A stretch of 60,498 nt of DNA from Nostoc linckia z4 (GCF_002608075.1 NZ_LAHA01000071.1:1-60498); one strand, 5' to 3'. Positions 34,383-43,604 are shown, counted from the first letter of the stretch. The notes: a model not told the origin generated them from the letters alone. Translations and numbers: made by a program.

Positions 34383-35387
34383 ATGGTTCAAATTCTTGAA
34401 AACCCAGCAGTCAAGCAACCACCGGTTAGTAAAAGAGTTGAAAGTTTTTTGTTAGATATGTTTCATAATGTTTGCGAAGCTATTGAGGAAATAGATGGAA
34501 CTAAGCTTCACGAACAACAGTGGACAAGAAATGAAATCGGTCAATGGGTACAAGGTGAAAACAATGATGGTGCTATCTATATCGACAAGTCCCTACGCAG
34601 CGGCAATGTATTTGAAAAAGTAGGCATCAACTACGTGTCAATGCAAGGTGAATTACCTCCTGGTGTCACCTTCCAAGGATCGGATGTTGTGATGGCTGAC
34701 CCTGCAACCATAGCGCCAGATGCAAAAGGTACTTCTTTCTTTGCTACCAGCACCAGTGTTGTGATTAACGCATTTAATCCAATGGTGCCTACAGCACACG
34801 TTAACTATCGCTACTTTCAGTTGGGTGATGGAACTGAACCTGGTTCTTGGTGGTTTGGTGGTGGTGGTGATTTAACACCAATTTACTTATTTGAAGAAGA
34901 CGCAGTTCATTTTCATCAATTACATAAAGCAGCTTGCGACCAACATGACCCAGAACTTTATCCACGCTTGAAAAAGTGGTGTGATGAATACTTTTATCTA
35001 CCTCATCGCGGTGAGTGCAGAGGTGTGGGTGGAATTTTCTTTGACAATTTACAACACTCCGATGTTGAAACCCTACTTTCCTTTGTAAAAACTTCTTCTG
35101 AAGCTTTTATCCCTGCATATTTTCCTATTGTCAAACAACGCCAGGATATGGAGTTTACAGAACAGCATAAATATTGGCAGCGTATCAGACGCGGACGTTA
35201 TGCCGAATTTATCCTATTACATGATAGAGGTGTACGATTCGGATTAACAAGCGGTATTGTTAGTACCCAAAGTGTCCTTAATTGTATGCCTGGAGAAGCT
35301 TTTTGGAACTATAACGACCAACCCGCCGCTGATAGCGAAGAAGCAAAACTTTTACAGGTACTAAGAAATCCCCAAGAGTGGGTGTAA
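34383..35387 (+). CDS. hemF: Coproporphyrinogen III oxidase, oxygen-dependent, divergent copy (HemF-1 of this locus)
   Basis: A 334-residue HemF. The enzyme oxidatively decarboxylates the ring A and B propionates of coproporphyrinogen III to vinyls using O2. Conserved HemF segments include VPTAHVNYRYFQLGDG, WWFGGGGDLTPIYLFEEDAV, KKWCDEYFYLPHRGECRGVG GIFFDN and GRYAEFILLHDRGVRFGL. It differs strongly from the second HemF at 44681: it lacks the insert after GGIFFDY, and reads GRYAEFILLHDRGVRFGLTS where canonical cyanobacterial enzymes have GRYVEFNLVYDRGTIFGLQT, with a different C-terminus (STQSVLNCMPGEAFWNY). It could act on a modified substrate or under other oxygen or iron levels. ATG 34383 follows GAGG. 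It leads a run of same-strand genes. Confidence 0.92.
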   Translation: MVQILENPAVKQPPVSKRVESFLLDMFHNVCEAIEEIDGTKLHEQQWTRNEIGQWVQGENNDGAIYIDKSLRSGNVFEKVGINYVSMQGELPPGVTFQGSDVVMADPATIAPDAKGTSFFATSTSVVINAFNPMVPTAHVNYRYFQLGDGTEPGSWWFGGGGDLTPIYLFEEDAVHFHQLHKAACDQHDPELYPRLKKWCDEYFYLPHRGECRGVGGIFFDNLQHSDVETLLSFVKTSSEAFIPAYFPIVKQRQDMEFTEQHKYWQRIRRGRYAEFILLHDRGVRFGLTSGIVSTQSVLNCMPGEAFWNYNDQPAADSEEAKLLQVLRNPQEWV

Positions 35388-35731
35388 AGACACTCAACAG
35401 CAGCCGATAAAAAATGTTGGCTACTAAATCCTAATACCGTTTCACTGAAGATTGATACAGATAATACTAAAATGTCACACATTTAAATTGCACATTTTTA
35501 GTGTTGGCTGTTCGCTGTTGACGGTTAACAGTTAACTGTCAGCAGTCAGCCAAGTTCATGAACAACTCAACTGTGCAATTTAAAAGGCTTAGTTTCCACG
35601 GCGATTTGATATCACAAGCTGTGAAGCTAAAAAGTAATTTGTATCAAAAATTGAGTGAAATGGTATGAGAAGCGCCTAACTTTTACTCTTTAAATTTCTT
35701 TAGAGACAGCCTCTAAACAGGAAGTAACAAG
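35388..35731. other. Intergenic region with short tandem repeats
   Basis: About 345 bases with complementary heptamer tracts (GTTGACGGTTAACAGTTAAC followed by TGTCAGCAGTCAGC, 35517-35549) and no gene. Confidence 0.55.
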
Positions 35732-35737
35732 GTGTTT

Positions 35738-35989
35738 ATGGAAAAATTGCCGACAAGTTTTTTGCTAAAAATTAACAGAACGTTTCGCTGGTCTAATTCA
35801 AGTGAATTCGCCAAATTTAAAGCTGAAATTAGCAAATTATTGCAAGTTCAGTTTTCCATTGAAGAATTGCAGGAAATTGACATTGTATTTCTGTGCATGT
35901 TTATTAGTAGATACCTAACTTTAACCATCGTTTTACTTTATTTATGGAGTTCGATTCACGCTACTCCTGAATCATTAAAGACATGCTAA
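35738..35989 (+). CDS. Small hypothetical protein with a C-terminal hydrophobic helix
   Basis: About 83 residues from ATG 35738 (an in-frame GTG at 35732 is possible), with AGGAAG and AAGG stretches upstream. The first half is basic and polar (MEKLPTSFLLKINRTFRWSN), the middle is a helix KFKAEISKLLQVQFSIEELQEID, and residues about 54-76 are hydrophobic (IVFLCMFISRYLTLTIVLLYLW), probably a membrane helix. No family is recognised. It lies between hemF-1 and the next gene on the same strand. Its ribosome-binding site and composition suggest a real gene, but a chance frame cannot be excluded. Confidence 0.45.
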   Translation: MEKLPTSFLLKINRTFRWSNSSEFAKFKAEISKLLQVQFSIEELQEIDIVFLCMFISRYLTLTIVLLYLWSSIHATPESLKTC

Positions 35990-36157
35990 ACTGCCAACAG
36001 GGTTGAGGCTTTGCGTATCTTTTGATTATTGGTTGTTAACTGTTGATAGTTAACTGTCAGTGATGGCGATCGCTGTTTCAAATATAGCAGCGATCGACCG
36101 TTGATTACCTTGTTTTTTCATATCATTTAAATCAGTAACTAATGCGGAGAACTGCCA

Positions 36158-36784
36158 ATGGATAACGTAATCGGTATTGGCGACATTACCATGAACGACG
36201 TAATGCAAATGGATTCCTCAAAAGCAGTAAATATGTTTAGGAATCGATTTGCAGCTTACAAAAAGCTGGCAGATGAAATTGGAGAAGATGCAGCTTTTGA
36301 ACAAATGATGTTAGCCTACCCCGCTCATCAAAAGGCGTTCATGGGTGCTTTCATTGACAATACCACCATAGCCAAAGGCTTTACCGATGCAATTCCCATC
36401 TTTCGGATTATGGGTTTCAACATGCAAGTCGTAGATATTTCCCAAAATGGAAAAGATGCGGCGTTAGAAATTCAACGAGTTTGTCCAGTGCTTTCAATTG
36501 CCAAAGAATATGGACTTGAAAGCCCTTGTCGAGTAATTTGTGAGATGGAACAAGAAGCAACCAGGCAAGCATTTCCTGGGATGAAAGCTGCAATTATTAG
36601 CAAGCAGGCAGATGGTGATTGCGTTTGTATGTTCAAGTATGAAAGACCTGCCAAAGAACTAGAATTAAAACCACAGGAAACACCAAGTTTCTTCTCTCAT
36701 ATTTTAGATTTGATTCGCTTGACTCCTAAAATCTTGCAGATTGGGATGAATCTTTTAAAAACATCTCTTTCTAAAGGATCGTAA
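36158..36784 (+). CDS. Cys-containing protein, candidate ATC-hydrolase (L-2-amino-thiazoline-4-carboxylate hydrolase) family
   Basis: A 208-residue soluble protein. The N-terminal part is helical (NMFRNRFAAYKKLADEIGED). The C-terminal part has spaced Cys residues: VCPVLSIAKEYGLESPCRVICEMEQEA, and then ISKQADGDCVCMFKYE. This Cys/Glu pattern ending in a DCVCxFKYE strand is like proteins annotated as ATC hydrolases, a family whose true substrates are mostly unknown; the match is from memory and moderate. A metal or Fe-S role for the Cys residues is possible. ATG 36158 has GGAG upstream. The FAD-oxidoreductase gene begins five bases after the stop, so the two are an operon and probably act together. 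Confidence 0.55.
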   Translation: MDNVIGIGDITMNDVMQMDSSKAVNMFRNRFAAYKKLADEIGEDAAFEQMMLAYPAHQKAFMGAFIDNTTIAKGFTDAIPIFRIMGFNMQVVDISQNGKDAALEIQRVCPVLSIAKEYGLESPCRVICEMEQEATRQAFPGMKAAIISKQADGDCVCMFKYERPAKELELKPQETPSFFSHILDLIRLTPKILQIGMNLLKTSLSKGS

Positions 36785-36789
36785 CTTTT

Positions 36790-38211
36790 ATGAATGGCAT
36801 CGTTCAAGACCTCAAGTGTTTGATTGCAGGTGAAGTCAGCGATAGTTTAGAACTTTTGACAGAAGTTTCCCAAGATTTCGGTGGTATCTACCAAAAATCT
36901 CCCCAAGTTGTAGTGACTCCGAAAAATGCTCGCGATATTGCCCAAACTGTTAAATATGCCAGTGCAAAAGGATTAGTAATTTCTTCACGGGCTGCGGGAC
37001 ATTCCTTGGGCGGTCAGTCTTTAAACCAAGATGGAATCGTTTTAAATATGAAAAATCTCGATGGAATTCGAGATATTCAAAAAGACCAACTTTGGTTTAA
37101 AGCTGATGCAGGAACTTCTTGGAATCAAGTAGTTGATGCTTGTGTTCCTGATGGTTTAGTTCCTCCCGTATTAACCAATTATTTTGGTGTTTCTTTAGGA
37201 GGAACTCATTCTGCGGGTGGTATAGGCGCAGCCTCTTTTCTTTACGGAAATCAAGCTGATAATTGTCTTGGTGTAGAAGTTGTAACAGCAGAAGGCGACA
37301 TTGTTTGGTGTACGCCTGAAGAAAATAGCGAACTTTTTAATCACGTACTTTGCGGTTACAATCAGTTTGGAATTATTACCCAAGTTCAGCACAAACTGAG
37401 AGTTTACCCTTCCCAAACCCGCACGTATTTGCTGTTCTATGATGATTTAGATGCTCTTTTGCATGACAAACGGATTTTAGTAACCGAACAAAGAATCGAT
37501 CATCTCGTATCTTTTCCAGTTCCCTGTTTGCAAGGAATATCTAGAGCTACGGGATTCATCCAACCTTTGATTCAATGGTTTTATACTTTGCGGATTACTG
37601 TTGAAGCCAATTCTCTTGAGGAAATTGACGACAAACAAATCCTTGCTGGCTTAAATTTTTACCGTCATATTCATACTGAAGATTTGGGATTTGCACAATT
37701 CATCGAACCCATGATTCAAGTAGATAGTAAAGAAATTGCCCACCCTTGGATGGATGTTTTTCTTGCTGCTTCATCTGCTAAAGATTACATTGAAACCACT
37801 CTGAAAAAGTTACCGACTTTCCTCGATATTAGTAAAACGCAAATGGGTTGTTTTTGCTTGGTAAATCGCAATAACACCAAGCCCATGTTTCGTTTACCGC
37901 AAGAGGAAGAATTGATTGTTGGTTTTGGAATTTATCCCAGCATTCCCAAATCGCAAGTGCAACCCATTTTGGCTGAATTGAAAAAACTCAGCAACCTGAG
38001 TTTAGAAATGGGTGGAAAAAGATATTTAACTTGCTGGATAGATTTTACTATTCAACAGTGGCAAAGCCAATTTGGCGATTACTGGCCGGAAGTTAATGAA
38101 ATCAAAAGCAAGTACGACCCCAAAGGAATATTTAATTCTGGCTTTTTTGAATACGAACACATCACCCACCAATTCATAGAGGATGTTGCTAAGTCTGCGA
38201 TCGCAGTATAA
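36790..38211 (+). CDS. FAD-linked oxidoreductase (FAD_binding_4/VAO type)
   Basis: A 473-residue flavoprotein. The N-terminal FAD domain has VVVTPKNARDIAQTVKYASAKG, VISSRAAGHSLGGQSLNQDG (the pyrophosphate-binding loop), and GTSWNQVVDACVPDG with GVSLGGTHSAGGIGAASFLYGNQADNCLG. The layout resembles the cytokinin dehydrogenase branch of the VAO/PCMH family. There is no berberine-type double Cys/His anchor that I can see (the loop reads RAAGHS, and a His in it could bind FAD covalently). The substrate is unknown; in this setting it may oxidise a tetrapyrrole side chain or ring, which is inference. It is translationally close to the upstream Cys protein and is followed by hemA 276 bases later. Confidence 0.85.
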   Translation: MNGIVQDLKCLIAGEVSDSLELLTEVSQDFGGIYQKSPQVVVTPKNARDIAQTVKYASAKGLVISSRAAGHSLGGQSLNQDGIVLNMKNLDGIRDIQKDQLWFKADAGTSWNQVVDACVPDGLVPPVLTNYFGVSLGGTHSAGGIGAASFLYGNQADNCLGVEVVTAEGDIVWCTPEENSELFNHVLCGYNQFGIITQVQHKLRVYPSQTRTYLLFYDDLDALLHDKRILVTEQRIDHLVSFPVPCLQGISRATGFIQPLIQWFYTLRITVEANSLEEIDDKQILAGLNFYRHIHTEDLGFAQFIEPMIQVDSKEIAHPWMDVFLAASSAKDYIETTLKKLPTFLDISKTQMGCFCLVNRNNTKPMFRLPQEEELIVGFGIYPSIPKSQVQPILAELKKLSNLSLEMGGKRYLTCWIDFTIQQWQSQFGDYWPEVNEIKSKYDPKGIFNSGFFEYEHITHQFIEDVAKSAIAV

Positions 38212-38487
38212 CTTATGCCATATCTCCTCAAAGATTGATTATCGAAGCTGATGTAGGGACAAGGGGACGCGGGGACAAGGGAGAAATTTTAAAAAGCGAT
38301 GGCGAGAAATTCGATTCTTTGATTTGGAATATATGTTTCGCTTTTTGTCAACATACTTTTTGAAAAATTTAGATGCGTTTTCCCTGACACATCACCCGCT
38401 AACAATGAAATAAATACTTTCTTCCCACACTGCCTACTCCCCACTCCCCATGTTTCTTAAAAGAGGACAAACTTCAAAGGAGGAAAC

Positions 38488-39915
38488 ATGAATATCGCAC
38501 TTGTAGGTCTTAGTCACAAAACAGCTCCAGTGGAAATTCGTGAAAAACTGAGTATTCCAGAAGAACGAATTGAAAGCGCCATTGCCCAGCTGTGTAAATA
38601 CTCTCACATAGAAGAAGCTGCCATTCTTAGCACTTGTAATCGGCTAGAAATTTACGTAGTTGTCAACAAGATAGACCGGGCAGCTGCTGAGGTGACTGAG
38701 TTTCTTTGCGAGTATAGTAAACTGCCCTTTGCGGACTTGGATCAATATTTGTTTACTTTGTTACAGCAAGATGCCGTTAAACATTTAATGCAAGTTGCTT
38801 CCGGCTTAGATAGCTTGGTGTTGGGAGAAGGACAAATTCTCGCTCAAGTAAAACACGCCTACCAATTGGTTCAGCAATACAACGACGGTTCCGGACGCAT
38901 CCTCAATCAGTTGTTCAAGCAAGCCGTCACCGCTGCCAAGCGGGTGAGAACGCAGACATCAATTGGTACGGGTGCGGTTTCGGTCAGTTCTGCGGCAGTG
39001 GAATTAGCCCAAATCAAAGTCGAAAAGCTATCAACTTGCCGAGTCACAATTGTCGGTGCTGGCAACATGGCTCGGCGACTGGTGCAACATCTCATTGCTA
39101 AAGGGGCGACTCAAATTTCCATTGTCAATCGTTCCATGCAACGCGCTAGGGAATTGGCCAGTCAATTTAGTGATGCGGGAGTGCAATATTATCCCCTGGC
39201 TGAATTAATGTCATTAGTGGCAGCTTCCGACTTAGTTTTTACCAGTACTGCTTCAGTTGAACCCTTACTGGACAAAGCTAAACTCCAAGGTGCATTGCAA
39301 CCACAACAGCCTTTGATGCTGTTTGATATTTCAGTACCTCGTAACGTTGATGCAGACGTTAATGAATTACCCCACGTACAGGTGTTTAATGTTGATGATT
39401 TAAAAACCGTCGTTGCCCAGAATCAAGAAAGCCGCCGTCAAATGGCAATAGAGGCGCAAGCATTAATCCACGAGGATTTAGAGGCATTTCAAACTTGGTT
39501 GCGATCGCGAGAAACTGTTTCTATTATTAGCTGTTTACGAGAAAAAATGGAAAAAATTCGCGAACAAGAATTAGAAAAAGCTTTTTCTCGTATGGGGTCT
39601 GATTTTGCGAAAAAACATCAAGAAGCTGTGGAAGCCCTAACTCTGAGGATTATCAACAAAATTCTCCACGAACCAATGGTGCAATTGCGGACACAGCGCG
39701 ATGTAGAAACTCAACGCCTTGTCCTCCAGGTTCTACAAGTGCTGTTTAATCTCGATACCAAAGAGGTGCAATCTAATTTTGTGTCTCAAACATCCTCTTT
39801 ATCAATCAGCACTCTAGAGATGGCAGTGAAAAACATCAATGTTGCTCAAATGAGACTTGAAAGTATTGAAGTCCATACAAAAGTCGAAGAAGTTATTGCT
39901 CAAAGCGTAACTTAA
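38488..39915 (+). CDS. hemA: Glutamyl-tRNA reductase (HemA)
   Basis: A 475-residue NADPH-dependent enzyme that converts glutamyl-tRNA to glutamate-1-semialdehyde, the entry step of tetrapyrrole synthesis in cyanobacteria. Cys50, the catalytic thiol, lies in ILSTCNRLEIYVV; GLSHKTAPVEIREK, LDSLVLGEGQILAQVKHAYQ and the NADPH-binding VTIVGAGNMARRLVQHL are all present. The C-terminal dimerisation helices run to about residue 425. A further tail of about 45 residues (SLSISTLEMAVKNINVAQMR onward) makes it longer than usual (about 430). The ATG at 38488 has a strong ribosome-binding site AAAGGAGG. It may be the only hemA or a pathway-dedicated second copy; the window cannot tell. Confidence 0.97.
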   Translation: MNIALVGLSHKTAPVEIREKLSIPEERIESAIAQLCKYSHIEEAAILSTCNRLEIYVVVNKIDRAAAEVTEFLCEYSKLPFADLDQYLFTLLQQDAVKHLMQVASGLDSLVLGEGQILAQVKHAYQLVQQYNDGSGRILNQLFKQAVTAAKRVRTQTSIGTGAVSVSSAAVELAQIKVEKLSTCRVTIVGAGNMARRLVQHLIAKGATQISIVNRSMQRARELASQFSDAGVQYYPLAELMSLVAASDLVFTSTASVEPLLDKAKLQGALQPQQPLMLFDISVPRNVDADVNELPHVQVFNVDDLKTVVAQNQESRRQMAIEAQALIHEDLEAFQTWLRSRETVSIISCLREKMEKIREQELEKAFSRMGSDFAKKHQEAVEALTLRIINKILHEPMVQLRTQRDVETQRLVLQVLQVLFNLDTKEVQSNFVSQTSSLSISTLEMAVKNINVAQMRLESIEVHTKVEEVIAQSVT

Positions 39916-39959
39916 GAAGGTTTTAGGGAAGTCCAAAAAATAAATTATTTGGGTTAAAG

Positions 39960-40056
39960 CGTTGGATGTTGACTGTTGACTGTTAACTGTGAACCGTCAA
40001 CAGTCAACAGTCAAGGCTTCGACTCCGCTCAGCCTTGACCCTGAGCGAAGTCGAAG
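39960..40056. repeat. Short tandem repeats plus CTTCGACTCCGCTCAG inverted repeat
   Basis: GTTGACT-type heptamers and their complement (39968-40012) are followed by CTTCGACTCCGCTCAG (40017-40032) and its near-perfect inverse CTGAGCGAAGTCGAAG (40041-40056). The second part can form a 16-bp stem downstream of hemA and might attenuate transcription into the Rieske gene. Confidence 0.75.
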
Positions 40057-40126
40057 GGTCAACAATAGCAATGAAATATTTTTTACTTGGAAGTATTACT
40101 CTCAACAGGAATAGCAGGAAGCAAGC

Positions 40127-41215
40127 ATGTTAAAAAATTTCTGGTACGCTTGTGAGTTTAGCGCAGCCGTTACCAAAAAGCCCAAACAAGTCCGGATATT
40201 TAATCAGAAATTTGTCTTCTACCGTAATGCTCAAGGACAACTAATAGCCCTCGAAGACCGGTGTCCCCATCGTGGTGCTGCCTTGTCTCTCGGTTGGGTC
40301 AAAGATGATTGTATTCATTGCCCTTATCATGCTTGGAAGTTTCAAGCAGATGGAAAATGTATTGAAATTCCTGCTAATCAACCCGGAGTCCCTATTCCCA
40401 AGAATGCCCGCGTAGACAGCTATCCAATACAGGAAAAATACGGTTTTATCTGGCTATTTTATGGGGACTTACCAGAAAAAGAACGCCCGCCAATTCCACC
40501 CTTGCCAGAATTTTCCGACCAAAGGCTACAAAGAATTTTCTTTGAATACGAACTTAACGCTCACTACACCCGTACCCTAGAGAATGATATGGATATGTCC
40601 CACGTATCTATTATTCATTCCAAATCCTTCGGCAATGGGTTTGCATTAGAGCAAAAAATGGAAGACTACGAGTTGAATATAGGCGAATGGGAAGCTCACC
40701 TCAAAGTTAATGTTAGAGATTACACCAAAGCAAAAGATATTTTCGCCGTTGTTTTTCGCCCATTGCAAGCCAACGTCAAAGTAACTTTGGGCTTTTATAT
40801 GCCTAATATCACACGGTTAGTGGTGGACTTTGGTCGTGGCAAACTGATTAATTTTACCGTCCACGTTCCTGTTGACGATCGCACCACCATTACCAAGCGA
40901 ATTCAGTTTCGCAGTTTTTTAACTTTCCCTTGGGCAAATGGCATATTCCAACGGGCAGCTTACAAAGTTGTCATGGAAGATAAGGGTGTGGTGGAGTCTG
41001 AATACCCAATGTCAGTCCCCGATAAATTGTCAGATGAAGTTCACATCCCTTGCGATAACTTATCCATTGCTTATCGCAAACTTCGTCAAAAATGTTTCGC
41101 TATGGGATGGGGAATGAAACCCGATGGAAACCAATTAAACCACTCCAATGGAAATTTAATTCAACCTTCTGTTCGGAGGGAAGAGGATTTAACGGCGTTG
41201 CTGAATAATGGCTGA
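40127..41215 (+). CDS. Rieske non-haem iron oxygenase, PaO/Tic55-like
   Basis: A 362-residue oxygenase. The Rieske cluster ligands are Cys46 and His48 in EDRCPHRGAALSLG and Cys65 and His68 in DCIHCPYHAWKF. The mononuclear iron motif is present in ENDMDMSHVSIIHSKSFG (about 152-169), with Asp and two His. The domain order matches pheophorbide a oxygenase, chlorophyllide a oxygenase and related plant/cyanobacterial enzymes that often act on tetrapyrroles. No C-terminal membrane anchor is evident. Its position between hemA and hemE strongly suggests a tetrapyrrole or haem-derived substrate, which is inference. An electron donor (ferredoxin) is not encoded nearby. Confidence 0.9.
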   Translation: MLKNFWYACEFSAAVTKKPKQVRIFNQKFVFYRNAQGQLIALEDRCPHRGAALSLGWVKDDCIHCPYHAWKFQADGKCIEIPANQPGVPIPKNARVDSYPIQEKYGFIWLFYGDLPEKERPPIPPLPEFSDQRLQRIFFEYELNAHYTRTLENDMDMSHVSIIHSKSFGNGFALEQKMEDYELNIGEWEAHLKVNVRDYTKAKDIFAVVFRPLQANVKVTLGFYMPNITRLVVDFGRGKLINFTVHVPVDDRTTITKRIQFRSFLTFPWANGIFQRAAYKVVMEDKGVVESEYPMSVPDKLSDEVHIPCDNLSIAYRKLRQKCFAMGWGMKPDGNQLNHSNGNLIQPSVRREEDLTALLNNG

Positions 41216-41275
41216 TGGGGGGATGGGGGGATGGGGGGACAAGGGGACACGGGGATGGGGGGATTATGTCTTGAT
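41214..41275. repeat. G-rich short repeats (GGGGGGATGG / GGGGACACGG)
   Basis: Tandem GATGGGGG-type words follow the Rieske gene, then GGGACAAGGGGACACGGGGAT. They are low-complexity intergenic repeats of the kind also seen near 13140 and 38260. Confidence 0.75.
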
Positions 41276-41408
41276 GCAAATTCTCAAATCATCCCGCAAT
41301 GGGAGCAACGCCAAAAATTTGAGCCTTAACTGAACCGTATTAAACGAACAATCTCAATTCATCCTGCGTTTATGCAACGCCCAAATTATTCAATCTAGGG
41401 AGACATAC

Positions 41409-42452
41409 ATGGGAAATTATACATTACTGCAAGCTGCGCGGGGTGAGGTACTCGATCGCCCTCCGGTATGGGTGATGCGCCAAGCAGGTCGCTACATGAA
41501 AGTTTATCGAGACTTGCGTCAAAAGTATCCTTCCTTCCGCGATCGCTCTGAGAATCCTGACTTGGCTGTGGAAATTTCGCTGCAACCTTTCCGCGCCTTC
41601 CAACCAGATGGGGTGATTATGTTTTCCGATATCCTCACACCGTTGCCTGGTATGGGTATCTCCTTTGATATTATCGAAAGTAAAGGGCCAGTATTCGACC
41701 GTCCAATCCGCAGCCAAGCACAAATTGATGCCCTGACTGCCCTCGATCCTGAAGCTTCTTTACCCTTCGTGCGGCAAATCCTGACGACGTTACGCCAAGA
41801 AGTGAACACTCAAGCTACGGTTTTGGGCTTTGTGGGTGCGCCTTGGACGTTAGCTGCCTATGCAATTGAAGGCAAAAGTTCCAAAGATTACGCCATCATC
41901 AAGAAAATGGCTTTCTGTCAACCAGGAATGCTGCATCAATTTTTAGGGAAACTGGCAGATGCGATCGCAGTTTACGCCCGCTACCAAATTAATGCCGGGG
42001 CCCAAGTCATACAACTGTTTGACTCTTGGGCGGGACAACTCAGCCCTGAAGATTTCCAAACCTTTTCTCTACCTTACCTGCAACGGGTAGTGCAACAGGT
42101 AAAAGCAACTCACCCCGACACCCCCTTGATTTTATATATCCACAACAGTGCCGGTATCCTAGAGTTAATGGCGCAATCCGGTGTTGATATCATCAGCGTA
42201 GACTGGACTGTAGATATGGCAGTAGCGCGCCAGCGACTCGGCCCAAATATTGGAGTCCAAGGAAATATCGATCCCTGCGTATTGTTTGGCCCTCAAGAAC
42301 TGATCCGCCAGCGCATTCTCGACACCATCCGCAAAGCCGGGAACCAAAAGCACATTCTCAATCTCGGTCATGGAATTTTACAGAACACTCCCGAAGAGAA
42401 TGTTGCTTTCTTTTTTGAGACAGTCAAACAACTCAGCTACTCCTCAATATAA
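41409..42452 (+). CDS. hemE: Uroporphyrinogen III decarboxylase (HemE)
   Basis: A 347-residue enzyme that decarboxylates the four acetates of uroporphyrinogen III to give coproporphyrinogen III. Conserved segments are RPPVWVMRQAGRYMKVYRDL, MFSDILTPLPGMGISFD (catalytic Asp in FSDI), GFVGAPWTLAAYAIEG and NLGHGILQNTPEENVAFFFE. The sequence is fully canonical, so the substrate should be normal. ATG 41409 follows AGGGAGA. hemC begins 27 bases downstream, so they are probably one transcript. Confidence 0.97.
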   Translation: MGNYTLLQAARGEVLDRPPVWVMRQAGRYMKVYRDLRQKYPSFRDRSENPDLAVEISLQPFRAFQPDGVIMFSDILTPLPGMGISFDIIESKGPVFDRPIRSQAQIDALTALDPEASLPFVRQILTTLRQEVNTQATVLGFVGAPWTLAAYAIEGKSSKDYAIIKKMAFCQPGMLHQFLGKLADAIAVYARYQINAGAQVIQLFDSWAGQLSPEDFQTFSLPYLQRVVQQVKATHPDTPLILYIHNSAGILELMAQSGVDIISVDWTVDMAVARQRLGPNIGVQGNIDPCVLFGPQELIRQRILDTIRKAGNQKHILNLGHGILQNTPEENVAFFFETVKQLSYSSI

Positions 42453-42479
42453 TTCCTCAAAAAATTTCAACTCAAAGGT

Positions 42480-43466
42480 ATGACTTCAGTTCAACCCGCT
42501 TCATCTCATATTGCCAGTCCCCACCGCACCATCCGCATCGGTTCTCGTAAAAGCCAACTCGCACTGGTGCAAACTTACTGGGTTCGAGAACAACTGCAAA
42601 AGCAGTTTCCCGATATTTCCTTTGAAGTCCACACCATGTCCACCCAAGGAGATAACATCTTGGATGTGGCATTAGCCAAGATTGGCGATAAAGGACTATT
42701 CACCAAAGAATTAGAATTGGGAATGCTCAACCAGGAAATTGACTTTGCAGTTCACTCTCTCAAGGATTTACCTACTTGTTTGCCACAGGGGTTGACTTTA
42801 GCAGCAGTAACAGAACGGGAAAACCCCGCAGATGCTTTAGTGGTGCATGAAAACCACAAAGATAAGCAAATCGATACATTGCCAGAAGGCGCAGTCATCG
42901 GTACTTCTTCTCTACGTCGCCTCGCACAATTGCGTCACCACTTCCCCCACTTTACTTTTAAGGACGTGCGCGGCAATTTAAATACCCGCTTAGCAAAGCT
43001 GGATAATGGAGAATACGATGCGCTGATTTTGGCCGCCGCAGGTTTGCAGCGATTGGATATGAGCGATCGCATTCATCAAATTCTACCCACCGAACTTTCT
43101 TTGTATGCCGTCGGCCAGGGAGCATTAGGAATAGAATGCCGTGCTGACGATTTACAAGTGCTGTCATTACTCAAAGCCATCGAACACATCCCCACCCGCG
43201 ATCGCGTTTTAGCCGAACGTGCATTCCTACGAGAACTAGAAGGCGGTTGTCAAGTACCAATCGGTGTTAATACGCAGTTAACTGAAAATAAATTAACATT
43301 AACAGGGTTAGTAGCCAGCGTAGATGGCAAACGTCTAGTCAAAGATTCAGTTATCGGCACTGCTAGCGAAGCCGAAAATTTAGGTATCAAATTAGCTCAT
43401 AACTTGCGCCAACAGGGAGCTACAGAGATTTTGGCGGAAATTTTCCAAACAGTCCAGCGGGGTTAA
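42480..43466 (+). CDS. hemC: Porphobilinogen deaminase (HemC)
   Basis: A 328-residue hydroxymethylbilane synthase that polymerises four porphobilinogens. Motifs include IRIGSRKSQLALVQTYWVRE, MSTQGDNILDVALAKIGDKG, AVHSLKDLPTCLP, GTSSLRRLAQL and RGNLNTRLAKLD, and the cofactor Cys in LEGGCQVPIGV that anchors the dipyrromethane. The catalytic Asp lies in HSLKDLP. ATG 42480 is used. It follows hemE with a 27-base spacer. hemB and hemD, which act before and after it, are not in this window. Confidence 0.97.
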   Translation: MTSVQPASSHIASPHRTIRIGSRKSQLALVQTYWVREQLQKQFPDISFEVHTMSTQGDNILDVALAKIGDKGLFTKELELGMLNQEIDFAVHSLKDLPTCLPQGLTLAAVTERENPADALVVHENHKDKQIDTLPEGAVIGTSSLRRLAQLRHHFPHFTFKDVRGNLNTRLAKLDNGEYDALILAAAGLQRLDMSDRIHQILPTELSLYAVGQGALGIECRADDLQVLSLLKAIEHIPTRDRVLAERAFLRELEGGCQVPIGVNTQLTENKLTLTGLVASVDGKRLVKDSVIGTASEAENLGIKLAHNLRQQGATEILAEIFQTVQRG

Positions 43467-43531
43467 AAACGTTGACTGATGACTGATGCCGGATTTCTCA
43501 CCACATCTTTTGAAGTCTGGCTCTTGAGGCA

Positions 43532-43604
43532 GGGGAAAAGGTTAAAGGGAAAAGGGAAAAGGGAAAAGGGAAAAGGGATAAATTTAATCTTTCCCCTTTT
43601 CCCC
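43532..43604. repeat. Purine/pyrimidine inverted repeat, second copy
   Basis: Four tandem GGGAAAA units are followed by TAAATTTAATC and CCCCTTTTCCCC. It is homologous to the copy at 57791-57863 (shared GGGGAAAAGGTTAAAGGG and GGGATAAATTTAA). It could form a long stem between hemC and the hydrolase gene. Confidence 0.8.
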
